Virus record (IMG/VR): IMGVR_UViG_3300024255_000175
Coordinates: 1 to 22,684 of that record
Reading direction: 5' to 3' (one strand)
Length of the DNA: 22,684 nucleotides
Origin: a virus
The translations under genes were made by a program, and so were the position numbers. The first letter of the stretch is position 1, and each line of letters starts with the position of its first letter. This document shows, one piece after another, positions 1 through 7,833 of the stretch. The notes below the pieces were generated by a model, which was given only the letters and a program-made list of their open reading frames with translations, was not told the DNA's origin and did not search any database.

Positions 1-360
1 CTTCCGATGTTCCAGCCAGAATATACAGTAACAGTAAAAGATATCCCTACAATGGATATCAAAACCGACACTCCTATTGTATTAGAGAGTGTTACCTTAA
101 ATGATGATTATGAGGGTGATTTAGTTACGAGGAGAGCTATTATATACACATTAGATTTCTCAACTCGTATTCGTTATTATAGAGGTATTGGTAAGAGCAA
201 ACAAATTCTCCAAACAGAAGTTGATTATTCAGAGAATGTTGATCCTACGACTCATAAATTTGAGCAACAAAAGATAGTGGGTACAACCACATCTGACGGT
301 GCTGGTGGTTTTAAAGAACCATACACCGAAACGATTAACTTTTTTGACACTGACGTATAA
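1..360 (+). CDS. 15: gp15-like proximal tail sheath stabilizer, C-terminal part (5' truncated by window)
   Basis: The reading frame is open from the first base, so the Met at position 7 is probably internal and the gene starts outside the window. About 119 residues are visible. The stretch 'DDYEGDLVTRRAIIYTLDF' is the type of sequence I associate with the C-terminal part of T4 gp15 in marine T4-like phages. Gp15 forms the hexameric cap that joins the end of the sheath and tube to the head-side neck. Its position just before the nuclease, gp16 and gp17 agrees with T4-like gene order (13-14-15-16-17). The stop is 11 nt before the next ATG. Assignment rests on gene order plus remembered family sequence; the neighbouring neck protein gp14 is the main alternative. 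Confidence 0.62.
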   Translation, partial: LPMFQPEYTVTVKDIPTMDIKTDTPIVLESVTLNDDYEGDLVTRRAIIYTLDFSTRIRYYRGIGKSKQILQTEVDYSENVDPTTHKFEQQKIVGTTTSDGAGGFKEPYTETINFFDTDV

Positions 361-371
361 GGGAGAATGTA

Positions 372-854
372 ATGGGATATAGATTTAATGCAAAATTAGT
401 AAAGGTTGTTGATGGAGATACCATTGATGCAGATATAGAATTAGGTTTTTCAGTATTCATGCGGGATCGTATCCGTTTAATGGGTATAGATACACCTGAG
501 AGTAGAACAAGAAATTTGGCAGAGAAGTCATGGGGACTTGCTGCTAAACACAGATTGATAGAACTATTGGCAGAAGCTAATGGTGAATTTACACTAGTAA
601 CCGAAGATATGGAGAAAGGTAAATTTGGAAGAGTACTTGGTACGATTGAGGTTAATGGCAAAGATGCTAACCAAAGTCTTATCGAAGAGAACTTAGCTAT
701 ACCATATGAAGGTGGCAATAAAGATGAAAGCCGTACAAAATATGGTGTACAAGAATTATGGAATACATATTATGAAAACCCACAGGAACATGACGATGAC
801 CATGAACATGGAGACGAAAACCCAGAAGCTCACATCGACTTCCACGAAAAGTAA
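372..854 (+). CDS. Staphylococcal-nuclease-like (thermonuclease) protein
   Basis: This 160-residue protein has an SNase fold signature. 'VVDGDTIDAD' is at residues 12-21 and 'RLMGIDTPESR' at 35-45. The residues matching the staphylococcal nuclease active site are Asp21, Arg35, Asp40, Thr41, Glu43 and Arg87 ('KFGRVLG'), so catalysis of Ca2+-dependent DNA/RNA hydrolysis looks intact. No signal peptide is visible, so it probably acts inside the infected cell, perhaps on host DNA or during packaging. GGGAG lies 6 nt before the ATG. The last 22 residues are rich in His, Asp and Glu, and that DNA also encodes the N-terminus of gp16 in another frame. SNase genes are known in marine myophages; the role here is inferred. 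Confidence 0.85.
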   Translation: MGYRFNAKLVKVVDGDTIDADIELGFSVFMRDRIRLMGIDTPESRTRNLAEKSWGLAAKHRLIELLAEANGEFTLVTEDMEKGKFGRVLGTIEVNGKDANQSLIEENLAIPYEGGNKDESRTKYGVQELWNTYYENPQEHDDDHEHGDENPEAHIDFHEK

Positions 855-1194
855 AATTGATTCGGACTTCGAAAGAGTCCGAAGAGATTTATTTGATTTA
901 TCCACGCAAGGTGAAGAAGCGATAGAGCTCATGATGGAGCTTGCGCGTGAGTCAGAGCACCCGAGAGCATTTGAAGTTCTTGGACAATTAATTAAACAAA
1001 ACGCTGAGATAGGTGAAAAAGTTTTAAAGCTTCATAAGAGTAAGAAGGAACAAGATAAAACTGATGAACCTACAGCACTTGCTCAGCAAGCAGCAACGAA
1101 TAACAATGTGTTTATAGGCTCAACAGCTGAACTACAAAAAATGTTACGTGATGAAAAGGTAATAGAAACAGAACCGGACTTATTTGAGAAATGA
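796..1194 (+). CDS. 16: gp16-like small terminase subunit
   Basis: The product is about 132 residues and resembles T4 gp16, the oligomeric DNA-recognition subunit that regulates the packaging motor. Matching blocks are 'VRRDLFDLS', 'HPRAFEVLGQLI', 'EKVLKLHK' and 'NNVFIGSTAELQKML', in the same order as T4 gp16. The frame is open further upstream, with several Met codons (706, 724, 742, 772, 790, 796, 802, 808). I chose 796 because AGGA at 784-787 lies 8 nt before it; 802 and 808 are also possible. Any of these starts overlaps the end of the nuclease gene by about 50-60 bases. T4 gp16 is 164 residues, so this one is somewhat short. The stop overlaps the gp17 start (ATGA). Confidence 0.82.
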   Translation: MTMNMETKTQKLTSTSTKSKIDSDFERVRRDLFDLSTQGEEAIELMMELARESEHPRAFEVLGQLIKQNAEIGEKVLKLHKSKKEQDKTDEPTALAQQAATNNNVFIGSTAELQKMLRDEKVIETEPDLFEK

Positions 1195-2759
1195 GAGAGA
1201 CAAACTATTTAGGCAATCCGAATGTTCGGGGTGCCGATGTAGAACATCCTTGGACAAAAGAGGAATTAAAAGAATACAAGAAATGTTTAGATGACCCTAA
1301 ATATTTTGCTAAAAAGTATTGTAAAGTAATCCACCTCGACAAAGGCTTAATACCCTTTGACCTATACCCATATCAAGAGAAAATGTTTGACTCATTTACT
1401 GAGCATCGATTTAATATTGTTTTGGCATGTCGTCAGAGTGGTAAATCGATTGCTGTGGTCGCGTATCTTCTATGGTATGCTATATTCAAAGGGGAACAAG
1501 TTGTAGGTATCCTAGCAAATAAGAATGCTATTGCACGAGAGATGCTAGCTCGTATTACACTGATGCTAGAGAATCTACCATTCTTTTTACAACCAGGATG
1601 CACTACACTCAATAAAGGATCTATTGGATTCTCTAATAATAGTAGAATCATAGCTGCTGCCACATCATCAAGTTCTATTCGTGGTATGTCACTTAACTTA
1701 GTATACCTCGATGAGTTTGCATTCGTAGAGAATGCTGCTGAATTTTATACATCCACCTATCCGGTTATATCATCTGGTAAAACATCTAAGATTATTATCA
1801 CATCTACAGCAAATGGCATAGGTAATATGTATCATAAACTATATGAAGGTGCAATACAAGGAACAAATGAATTTACACCGACTCGTGTAGACTGGTGGGA
1901 CGTGCCAGGAAGAGATGATAAATGGAAAGCAATGACCATTGAGAATACATCTCAATTACAATTTGATCAGGAGTTCGGTAATAGTTTTCACGGTACAGGA
2001 AACACATTAATTACTGCCGATGTCTTATTGGCGTTAAGAGCTACAAATCCTTTAGAGTTTCAGAATAACGTAAAGATCTTTGACCACCCACAAGAAGGAC
2101 ATAACTATCACATGTTTGTTGATGTATCACGTGGAAGAGGCCAAGACTATTCTACATTTACAATCATAGATATCTCATGTAATCCCTTTGTACAAGTATG
2201 TACATACCGTGATAATATGATAAGCCCTTTATTATTTCCTGACCTGTTATACAAGTATGCTACACACTATAATGAAGCTCATGTTGTAGTTGAATCAAAC
2301 GATGCAGGACAAGTTGTGTGTAATGGTTTATATTATGATTTAGAATATGAGAATGTATTCGTTGAATCTATGGTAAAAGCAAATGCAATCGGTGTTACTA
2401 TGACAGCTAAAACTAAACGTATAGGCTGTTCTAATATAAGAGACATCATGGCACAGAAAAAGTTAGTGATAAAAGATGAAGAAACTATAAGAGAAATGAG
2501 TACATTTGTAGCAAAGGGTACATCATATCAGGCAGATCATAACTCACATGATGATCTTATGATGAATTTAGTGATGTTTGGATGGTTTACATCCACTCAG
2601 TTCTTTGCAGAATCAACAGATGTAAACATGAAAACCATGTTATATAAACAAAAAGTGCAGCAATTAGAAGATGAAGTCATACCTGTGGGTATAATGCCTG
2701 AAAGAGAAGAAGGTAATCATCCGTTCGGAGTAGGGTGGGAAACCTATAGATTTAAATAA
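1191..2759 (+). CDS. 17: gp17-like large terminase subunit (packaging ATPase/nuclease)
   Basis: This is the motor that pumps DNA into the prohead and cuts the concatemer. The ATPase domain has a Walker A 'ACRQSGKS' at residues 79-86, Walker B 'LVYLDEFAF' with Asp174/Glu175, and coupling motif 'ITSTANG' near 203-209. The RNase H-like nuclease domain shows 'MFVDVSRG' (Asp311), 'VVVESND' (Glu368) and 'SHDDLMMN' (Asp454/455). The spacing of these acidic residues is close to Asp401/Glu458/Asp542 of T4 gp17. At 522 residues it is shorter than T4 gp17 (610), as in other marine T4-like phages. No intein or intron is visible. The start overlaps the gp16 stop by four bases, suggesting translational coupling. 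Confidence 0.97.
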   Translation: MRETNYLGNPNVRGADVEHPWTKEELKEYKKCLDDPKYFAKKYCKVIHLDKGLIPFDLYPYQEKMFDSFTEHRFNIVLACRQSGKSIAVVAYLLWYAIFKGEQVVGILANKNAIAREMLARITLMLENLPFFLQPGCTTLNKGSIGFSNNSRIIAAATSSSSIRGMSLNLVYLDEFAFVENAAEFYTSTYPVISSGKTSKIIITSTANGIGNMYHKLYEGAIQGTNEFTPTRVDWWDVPGRDDKWKAMTIENTSQLQFDQEFGNSFHGTGNTLITADVLLALRATNPLEFQNNVKIFDHPQEGHNYHMFVDVSRGRGQDYSTFTIIDISCNPFVQVCTYRDNMISPLLFPDLLYKYATHYNEAHVVVESNDAGQVVCNGLYYDLEYENVFVESMVKANAIGVTMTAKTKRIGCSNIRDIMAQKKLVIKDEETIREMSTFVAKGTSYQADHNSHDDLMMNLVMFGWFTSTQFFAESTDVNMKTMLYKQKVQQLEDEVIPVGIMPEREEGNHPFGVGWETYRFK

Positions 2760-2760
2760 G

Positions 2761-2768
2761 TATAAATA
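2761..2768 (+). promoter_or_regulatory. T4-type late promoter upstream of gp18
   Basis: A perfect TATAAATA, the sequence recognised by gp55-type late sigma factors, starts two bases after the gp17 stop and lies 59 nt before the gp18 ATG. The intergenic stretch 2760-2827 has no other gene. A gp55 homologue is encoded at 19218. Confidence 0.8.
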
Positions 2769-2827
2769 AGTATATTGAGAAAAACCTTATTATGAATAAA
2801 TCTTATAATTAACATGAAGGAGTTTAG

Positions 2828-4501
2828 ATGGCTAATCTAGTTTCGCCTGGAGTACAGGTAAAAGAAATCGATTTGACCAATGTCGTTCCGTCAGTATCAT
2901 CAACAATAGGAGCTATGGCCGGCGCGTTTACGTGGGGTCCGGCGAATGAGATTGTTACTGTTACATCAGAGACGGAATTGGTCGAGAAATTCGGAAAGCC
3001 AGATGCGAGCACATTCGAAAGTGTTTTGTCTGCTAGCCAATTTCTGAGCTATGGCAACAATTTAAAAGTTGTTAGAGCAGTTGGAACTTCAGCACGTAAC
3101 GCGACAGCGTCAGGTACTGGAATTCTAACACAAAACAAGACCGTATTTGACGGTCAATCACCTGCAGCAGGAGACTATGTGCAAGCTAGATGTCCTGGTG
3201 TTAGAGGTAACTCAATAGGTGTATCAATCCTTACTGCTGGTCAAACAGGTACAGCATTTCAGCTAGCTAACGCTGAGTCAATTCCGGGAACATCTCCTGG
3301 AGCAGCAGCAGTTGGTGGTTCACTTGATGAAATGCACGTATGGGTTTATGACGCAGATGGTACAATAACCGGTACTATCGGAGCAGTACTTGAAAGTTGG
3401 ACTTATCTATCACAAGCTAGTGATGTTAAAGATACAGATGGTTCTACTTTATATTATCATGATGTTATCAATAACGGATCTGAGTGGATCTATTTTGGTA
3501 ATCACAAATCAACAATGACTAAAGCGGGTCAATCGGCTACAAGCAATGCGTTTGTTGCTGTAGCTTCGTTTTTTATCGTCTTATCGGGCGGCGTTGAAGA
3601 TAACGCGCTAACTGTAGGTGAAACTACAGCAGCGTATGGTCTATTCTCTGATGCAGAGACAGTAGACGTTAACTTAGTGTTCCAAGCAAACTCAGGATTG
3701 AGTGCAGCTGATACAAGAACATTAAGTAATTATATAACTGCACAATGTGCAGCAAGAAAAGATGCGGTAGGCTTTGTCTCTCCTGAAAGAGCGGCAACGG
3801 TAAACGCAGCGGCACCACTTACTGCGGTAGCAGCATGGAGAACAGCATTAACTTCAACGTCTTATGGCTTTGCAGATAGTGGTTCTTTATATGTGTATGA
3901 CAAGTACAATGATGTATATCGTTGGATTTGTGCGGCAGGATCAACAGCAGGACTAACAGCTAACGCTGATTTAGTTGCGGATGCTTGGTTCTCACCAGCA
4001 GGTTTTACACGTGGTAACGTTCGTAATGTTACTAAACTAGCATGGAACCCTAATCAAGCGGATAGAGATGCACTATATAAAACGGGTGTTAACCCTATAG
4101 TGACTTTCCCTGGTCAAGGTACAGTGTTGTTTGGTGATAAAACAATACAAGCTAAGCCGAGTGCATTCGATAGAATCAATGTTAGGAGACTATTCATTGT
4201 TCTTGAGGAAGCAGTAAGTACAGCATCGAAAGCATCATTATTCGAATTTAATGATGAATTTACAAGGGCACAATTTAGAAATATGGTTGAGCCTTTCTTA
4301 AGAGATGTTCAGGGTCGTAGAGGTATTACAGACTTTAGAGTTGTTTGTGATGGTACTAATAATACTGGTGCTATTATTGACACGAACAAGTTTGTTGCAG
4401 ACATTTATGTTAAACCTGCAAGATCGATTAATTATATCACACTAAACTTTATCGCTACTCGTACGGGTGTAGAGTTTACTGAAATCGCAGGAGGTAATTA
4501 A
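2828..4501 (+). CDS. 18: gp18-like contractile tail sheath protein
   Basis: A 557-residue sheath subunit. The N-terminus 'VSPGVQVKEIDLTNVVP' and 'GAFTWGPANE', and the C-terminal region 'YVKPARSINYITLNF' followed by 'GVEFTEIAGG', are typical of T4-family sheath proteins. The conserved ends form the core that polymerises around the tube, and the middle is variable, with Ala/Thr/Gly-rich segments. T4 gp18 has 659 residues, so the exposed middle domains are reduced. AAGGAG precedes the ATG by 7 nt and a late promoter lies upstream. The next gene, the tube, starts two bases after the stop, so both are made from one transcript. Confidence 0.96.
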   Translation: MANLVSPGVQVKEIDLTNVVPSVSSTIGAMAGAFTWGPANEIVTVTSETELVEKFGKPDASTFESVLSASQFLSYGNNLKVVRAVGTSARNATASGTGILTQNKTVFDGQSPAAGDYVQARCPGVRGNSIGVSILTAGQTGTAFQLANAESIPGTSPGAAAVGGSLDEMHVWVYDADGTITGTIGAVLESWTYLSQASDVKDTDGSTLYYHDVINNGSEWIYFGNHKSTMTKAGQSATSNAFVAVASFFIVLSGGVEDNALTVGETTAAYGLFSDAETVDVNLVFQANSGLSAADTRTLSNYITAQCAARKDAVGFVSPERAATVNAAAPLTAVAAWRTALTSTSYGFADSGSLYVYDKYNDVYRWICAAGSTAGLTANADLVADAWFSPAGFTRGNVRNVTKLAWNPNQADRDALYKTGVNPIVTFPGQGTVLFGDKTIQAKPSAFDRINVRRLFIVLEEAVSTASKASLFEFNDEFTRAQFRNMVEPFLRDVQGRRGITDFRVVCDGTNNTGAIIDTNKFVADIYVKPARSINYITLNFIATRTGVEFTEIAGGN

Positions 4502-4503
4502 AG

Positions 4504-5031
4504 ATGGCAATATTAGGCGTAGATGATATGAAAGCCAAGCTAATTGGTGGCGGTGCTAGACCTAATCTATTCAAAGTTACAATGGCTTTCCCAAGTTATG
4601 TAACTGCGAATGTAGAATTGGCATCATACATGTGTAAAGCGACAAGTATGCCAGCATCGCAAATTGCGGCAATCGAAGTTCCATTTCGTGGCCGTCAGTT
4701 GAAAGTAGCTGGTGACAGAACGTTTGATCCATGGTCTGTGACTGTGATTAACGATACTGACTTTAATGTACGTAATTCTTTTGAACAATGGATGAACGGT
4801 ATTAACCAACATAAACAGAATACAGGTTTAACACAGCCTAGTTCTTATATGGCGGATATGATCGTTGAGCAATTGGACAAAGATGGTACAACAAAGAAAA
4901 CTTATAACATTCGTGGTGTTTTCCCAACTAACTTAGGAGCTATTGAACTAAGTTATGAAACAGGTGACACAATCGAAGAGTTTGAAGTTGAAATGCAAGT
5001 TCAGTATTGGGAGTCTAATAAGACAACGTAA
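4504..5031 (+). CDS. 19: gp19-like tail tube protein
   Basis: A 175-residue tube subunit that stacks as hexameric rings inside the sheath. Recognisable blocks are 'GGARPNLFKVTMAFP' near the start, 'PFRGRQLKVAGDRTFDPWS' (residues 60-78), 'NDTDFNVRNSFEQWMNGIN' and the C-terminal 'EEFEVEMQVQYWE'. The length is near that of T4 gp19 (163). The very strong ribosome binding site AGGAGGT (4489-4495), inside the end of gp18, fits the need for many tube copies. A terminator follows the gene. Confidence 0.95.
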   Translation: MAILGVDDMKAKLIGGGARPNLFKVTMAFPSYVTANVELASYMCKATSMPASQIAAIEVPFRGRQLKVAGDRTFDPWSVTVINDTDFNVRNSFEQWMNGINQHKQNTGLTQPSSYMADMIVEQLDKDGTTKKTYNIRGVFPTNLGAIELSYETGDTIEEFEVEMQVQYWESNKTT

Positions 5032-5051
5032 ATCATCGATATAACATTAAG

Positions 5052-5073
5052 GAGTGCCCTCGGGCACTCTTTT
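5052..5073 (+). terminator. Rho-independent terminator after gp19
   Basis: GAGTGCCC (5052-5059) pairs with GGGCACTC (5062-5069). Opening the top pair leaves a seven-pair stem with the four-base loop CTCG. TTTT follows directly. It ends the gp18-gp19 transcript just before the next late promoter. Confidence 0.85.
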
Positions 5074-5081
5074 CTAAGTGT

Positions 5082-5089
5082 TATAAATA
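5082..5089 (+). promoter_or_regulatory. T4-type late promoter upstream of gp20
   Basis: Perfect TATAAATA nine bases after the terminator and 32 nt before the gp20 ATG. The AAAGGA ribosome binding site lies between them. Confidence 0.85.
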
Positions 5090-5121
5090 ATATTTAGGAA
5101 AGAGTGTTAAAGGAATATTAA

Positions 5122-6633
5122 ATGGCAGAAAACGACGGAAGATCACTATTCGGTTTCCAATTTAAAAGGAAAGCAATAGAGACAAACAAAAAACCGGTAT
5201 CATTCGCAGCGGATAATGAGGATGGTGCATACGAGATATCACCGACCGGTGGCTATTTTGGCCAGTACATGGATGTACATGGAGACAAATTTCAATCAGA
5301 CAAAGACTTAATTATGAAATACCGTTCGGTAGCTTCATATCCTGAAGTAGATATGGCTATTGAAGATATATGTAATGAAGCAATTACAGAAGAAAGCGGT
5401 GTCATAGCTAAGCTCAACCTTGATAACTTAGATCAATCAAATAAAGTTAAAGAACTTATACAAGATGAATTTGAAAGGATACTTAGTTTAACTAATTTTA
5501 AAGATACAGCATACGATATATTTAGACGTTGGTATATTGATGGACGTTTATTCTATCATGTTATTATTAATGATTCAAAGCTTGATGCTGGTATATTTGA
5601 GATGAGACAGGTTGATCCTACAAAAATTCGTAAGGTCAAAGAAACTGAGAAGGTTAAAGATCCTAAGACTGGTGCTGAGCTTGTAAAAGAGGTAGGACAA
5701 TATTACCTATATCAAGATGATCAGATGACACAATCTGGCGAAGGATTACGTATTAATACTGATGCTATTATTCAGGTTAACTCAGGAATGTTAAATGAAG
5801 AACGCAATAAGGTTATTGGCTATTTAAATAAAGCTCTTAAACCTATTAACCAATTAAGTATGATGGAAGACTCACTTGTTATCTATCGTATATCGAGAGC
5901 ACCTGAACGTAGAATATTTTATATAGACGTTGGTAATTTACCTAAGCAGAAAGCTGAAGAATATTTAAATAATACGATGAACAGATATCGTAATAAGGTC
6001 GTATATGATCCTTCTACTGGTAATCTAAAAGACGAAAAGATTCATCGTAATATTATGGAAGACTTTTGGCTACCTCGTAGAGAAGGTGGTCGTGGTACTG
6101 AAATCGATACTCTACCAGGTGGACAAAACCTTGGTGAGATCGAAGATATTCAATACTTCCAACAAAAATTATATAGGGCATTAAATGTTCCTATGTCAAG
6201 ATTGACTGAAGCAGATGCATTTTCTGTTGGTCGATCTTCAGAAATTACGCGTGACGAACTTAAATTCCAGAAATTTATTGATCGTTGCCGAACTAAATTC
6301 TCAACATTATTCTATGAAGCACTGAAGAGGCAATTAATCCTTAAAAAGATTATTGTGCCAAGTGACTGGGTAAATATCCGTGAAGATATTGTTGTAGAAT
6401 ATTCCAGAGACAATTACTATGCTGAACTTAAGGATGCTGAAATTCTTAAAGAACGTATAGAAACAGTTCAAATGATGGACGAATATATTGGTACGTTCTG
6501 GTCTAAAGACTGGGTACGTAGAAATATTCTTAAGTTGACTGACGATGAGATCAAAGATATTGCGAAGCAAAACATCGATGATCCTGTTACTCCAGATGAC
6601 TTTAACCCTGATTTGGCACGTGGTACGATCTAA
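5122..6633 (+). CDS. 20: gp20-like portal vertex protein
   Basis: A 503-residue portal subunit (T4 gp20 has 524). It forms the 12-fold ring through which gp17 pumps DNA and to which the neck attaches. Conserved blocks are 'SYPEVDMAIEDICNEAI' (residues 72-88), 'YRISRAPERRIFYIDVGN' (255-272), 'EDFWLPRREGG' (313-323), 'LPGGQNLGEIEDIQYF' (331-346) and 'FSVGRSSEITRDELKF' (367-382). Nothing looks truncated. It has its own late promoter and follows a terminator, so it begins a new late operon that probably runs through the prohead genes to gp23. Confidence 0.96.
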   Translation: MAENDGRSLFGFQFKRKAIETNKKPVSFAADNEDGAYEISPTGGYFGQYMDVHGDKFQSDKDLIMKYRSVASYPEVDMAIEDICNEAITEESGVIAKLNLDNLDQSNKVKELIQDEFERILSLTNFKDTAYDIFRRWYIDGRLFYHVIINDSKLDAGIFEMRQVDPTKIRKVKETEKVKDPKTGAELVKEVGQYYLYQDDQMTQSGEGLRINTDAIIQVNSGMLNEERNKVIGYLNKALKPINQLSMMEDSLVIYRISRAPERRIFYIDVGNLPKQKAEEYLNNTMNRYRNKVVYDPSTGNLKDEKIHRNIMEDFWLPRREGGRGTEIDTLPGGQNLGEIEDIQYFQQKLYRALNVPMSRLTEADAFSVGRSSEITRDELKFQKFIDRCRTKFSTLFYEALKRQLILKKIIVPSDWVNIREDIVVEYSRDNYYAELKDAEILKERIETVQMMDEYIGTFWSKDWVRRNILKLTDDEIKDIAKQNIDDPVTPDDFNPDLARGTI

Positions 6634-6676
6634 TTACGGGTCGTATTACAAAAAGTTTACTGGAAATAAACATTTT

Positions 6677-6684
6677 TATAAATA
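6677..6684 (+). promoter_or_regulatory. T4-type late promoter upstream of gp67
   Basis: Perfect TATAAATA in the 66-base gap after gp20, 15 nt before the ATG of the next gene. AGAGAG between them is a weak ribosome binding site. Confidence 0.82.
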
Positions 6685-6699
6685 CTTAACAGAGAGATT

Positions 6700-6930
6700 A
6701 TGAGCACAAAAGACTTAATTGATAATATAAAATCGGGCGATGCGCAAGCAAGCAACAATACTTTTAATAGTATTATGCATGATAAATTGATTGGCGCATT
6801 GGATACACATAAACAAGAAGTTGCTTCTAAAATGTATGGAGCATCTGATGACGCTCCTGTGGTTGAAGAACCTGCTGCGGAGACGGAAGTCGAAGTAACA
6901 GGAGAACAAGAAGCAGATGCTGACGTTTAA
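6700..6930 (+). CDS. 67: gp67-like prohead core protein
   Basis: A 76-residue protein with a helical, Lys-containing N-terminal half and a very acidic C-terminal third (many Glu/Asp after residue 50). In size, composition and position between portal and protease it matches gp67 of T4 (80 residues), a small component of the assembly core that is degraded during head maturation. 'DLIDNIKSGDAQ' near the start resembles gp67-type N-termini. Sequence similarity of such small acidic proteins is low, so gene order is the main support. Its 3' end overlaps the next gene by 14 bases. Confidence 0.75.
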   Translation: MSTKDLIDNIKSGDAQASNNTFNSIMHDKLIGALDTHKQEVASKMYGASDDAPVVEEPAAETEVEVTGEQEADADV

Positions 6931-7165
6931 GGAATCATTTAATGAAGTAGTAGAAGCTAAATTAAAGCTCGGTGGTGGAGAAAAAGTTGTCAAGCAGATG
7001 AAAAAGCTTGGCAAAAAGAAAAATATTGAGGCAGTTATAACACAGCAGAAAATTAAAGGTGGGAAGTTTAACCTGTATATAGACGGCCTCAAGCTTGATG
7101 TTTATGATAATCAAGCAGCTGCTGAGAAAGCAGTAGCAGAATTCATCAAATTAATGGGAGCATAA
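6917..7165 (+). CDS. Small basic protein at the gp68 (prohead core) position
   Basis: An 82-residue protein lying exactly where T4-like phages carry gene 68, between gp67 and the gp21 protease. It is Lys-rich in the first half ('KVVKQMKKLGKKKNIEAVI'), followed by 'GGKFNLYIDGLKLDVYDN' and a C-terminal helix. The combination of a basic protein next to the acidic gp67 fits a prohead core role, but it is shorter than T4 gp68 (141 residues) and I do not see clear similarity. It overlaps gp67 by 14 bases, and its stop touches the gp21 start. A homologue search of marine T4-like phages would settle whether this is gp68. Confidence 0.6.
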   Translation: MLTFKESFNEVVEAKLKLGGGEKVVKQMKKLGKKKNIEAVITQQKIKGGKFNLYIDGLKLDVYDNQAAAEKAVAEFIKLMGA

Positions 7166-7813
7166 ATGAAGTTAATCACAGAATATACTCAGACGCAGCT
7201 TGGATATTCTATTCAAGAAGCAGCGGATGGCACAAAGAAAACCTTTTTAGAAGGTGTCTTTATGCAAGCTGAGAATAAGAACAAGAATGGTAGAATTTAT
7301 ACCAGAGAAGTTCTTACAAAAGCCGTTGACAAATTTGTTAACGAGCAAGTAATTACAGGTCGTGCAGTTGGTGAGCTAAATCACCCTGATGGCCCTTCCA
7401 TTAATTTGGATAAAGTTTCTCACAGAATTACTGAACTTAAATGGGACGGTAATAATGTGATGGGAAAAGCACTTATTTTGGATACACCTATGGGTAAGAT
7501 TGTAAAAGGTCTTGTTGAAGGTGGCGTTCAACTAGGAGTGTCAAGTCGTGGTATGGGAAGCCTTGAAGTAAGAAACGGTACTAACTATGTTGGTGGAGAT
7601 TTTCTACTCAACACTGTTGATATTGTTCAAGATCCATCTGCCCCTAATGCATATGTAAATGGCATTATGGAAGGTGTTTCTTATGAGCAGGATAGACCTG
7701 GTCATTTCGTTAAGGTAATTGAAGAAGGTGAGACAGAAGTGAAAGAATCTAAAGTGACGTTCTCGGAAGAGCAACAATCGGCAGGTTTTGAGCATTTCCT
7801 CTCTAAACTATAA
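7166..7813 (+). CDS. 21: gp21-like prohead maturation protease
   Basis: A 215-residue serine protease (T4 gp21 has 212) that sits in the prohead core and cleaves the scaffold and capsid proteins after assembly. The catalytic His is in 'GELNHPDGPS' (His73) and the nucleophile is in 'LGVSSRGMG' (Ser126/127). 'VDIVQDPSAPNA' near 151-162 carries a conserved Asp. The N-terminal 'GVFMQAENKNKNGRIY' is also typical of the family. The ATG directly follows the previous stop. Candidate cleavage sites of the LTE type are visible in gp22 and gp23 of this same genome. Confidence 0.95.
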   Translation: MKLITEYTQTQLGYSIQEAADGTKKTFLEGVFMQAENKNKNGRIYTREVLTKAVDKFVNEQVITGRAVGELNHPDGPSINLDKVSHRITELKWDGNNVMGKALILDTPMGKIVKGLVEGGVQLGVSSRGMGSLEVRNGTNYVGGDFLLNTVDIVQDPSAPNAYVNGIMEGVSYEQDRPGHFVKVIEEGETEVKESKVTFSEEQQSAGFEHFLSKL

Positions 7814-7833
7814 TCTCTATAGGAGAAAACATA

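Noticed and set aside
2191-2220. TATGTACAT inside gp17 as another promoter copy
   Set aside because: The sequence 12-13 nt downstream does not contain TGATATAAT and the site is deep in the terminase gene.
6634-6676. Possible terminator after gp20 (TAATTACG/CGTATTA)
   Set aside because: The stem is mismatched and no T run follows.
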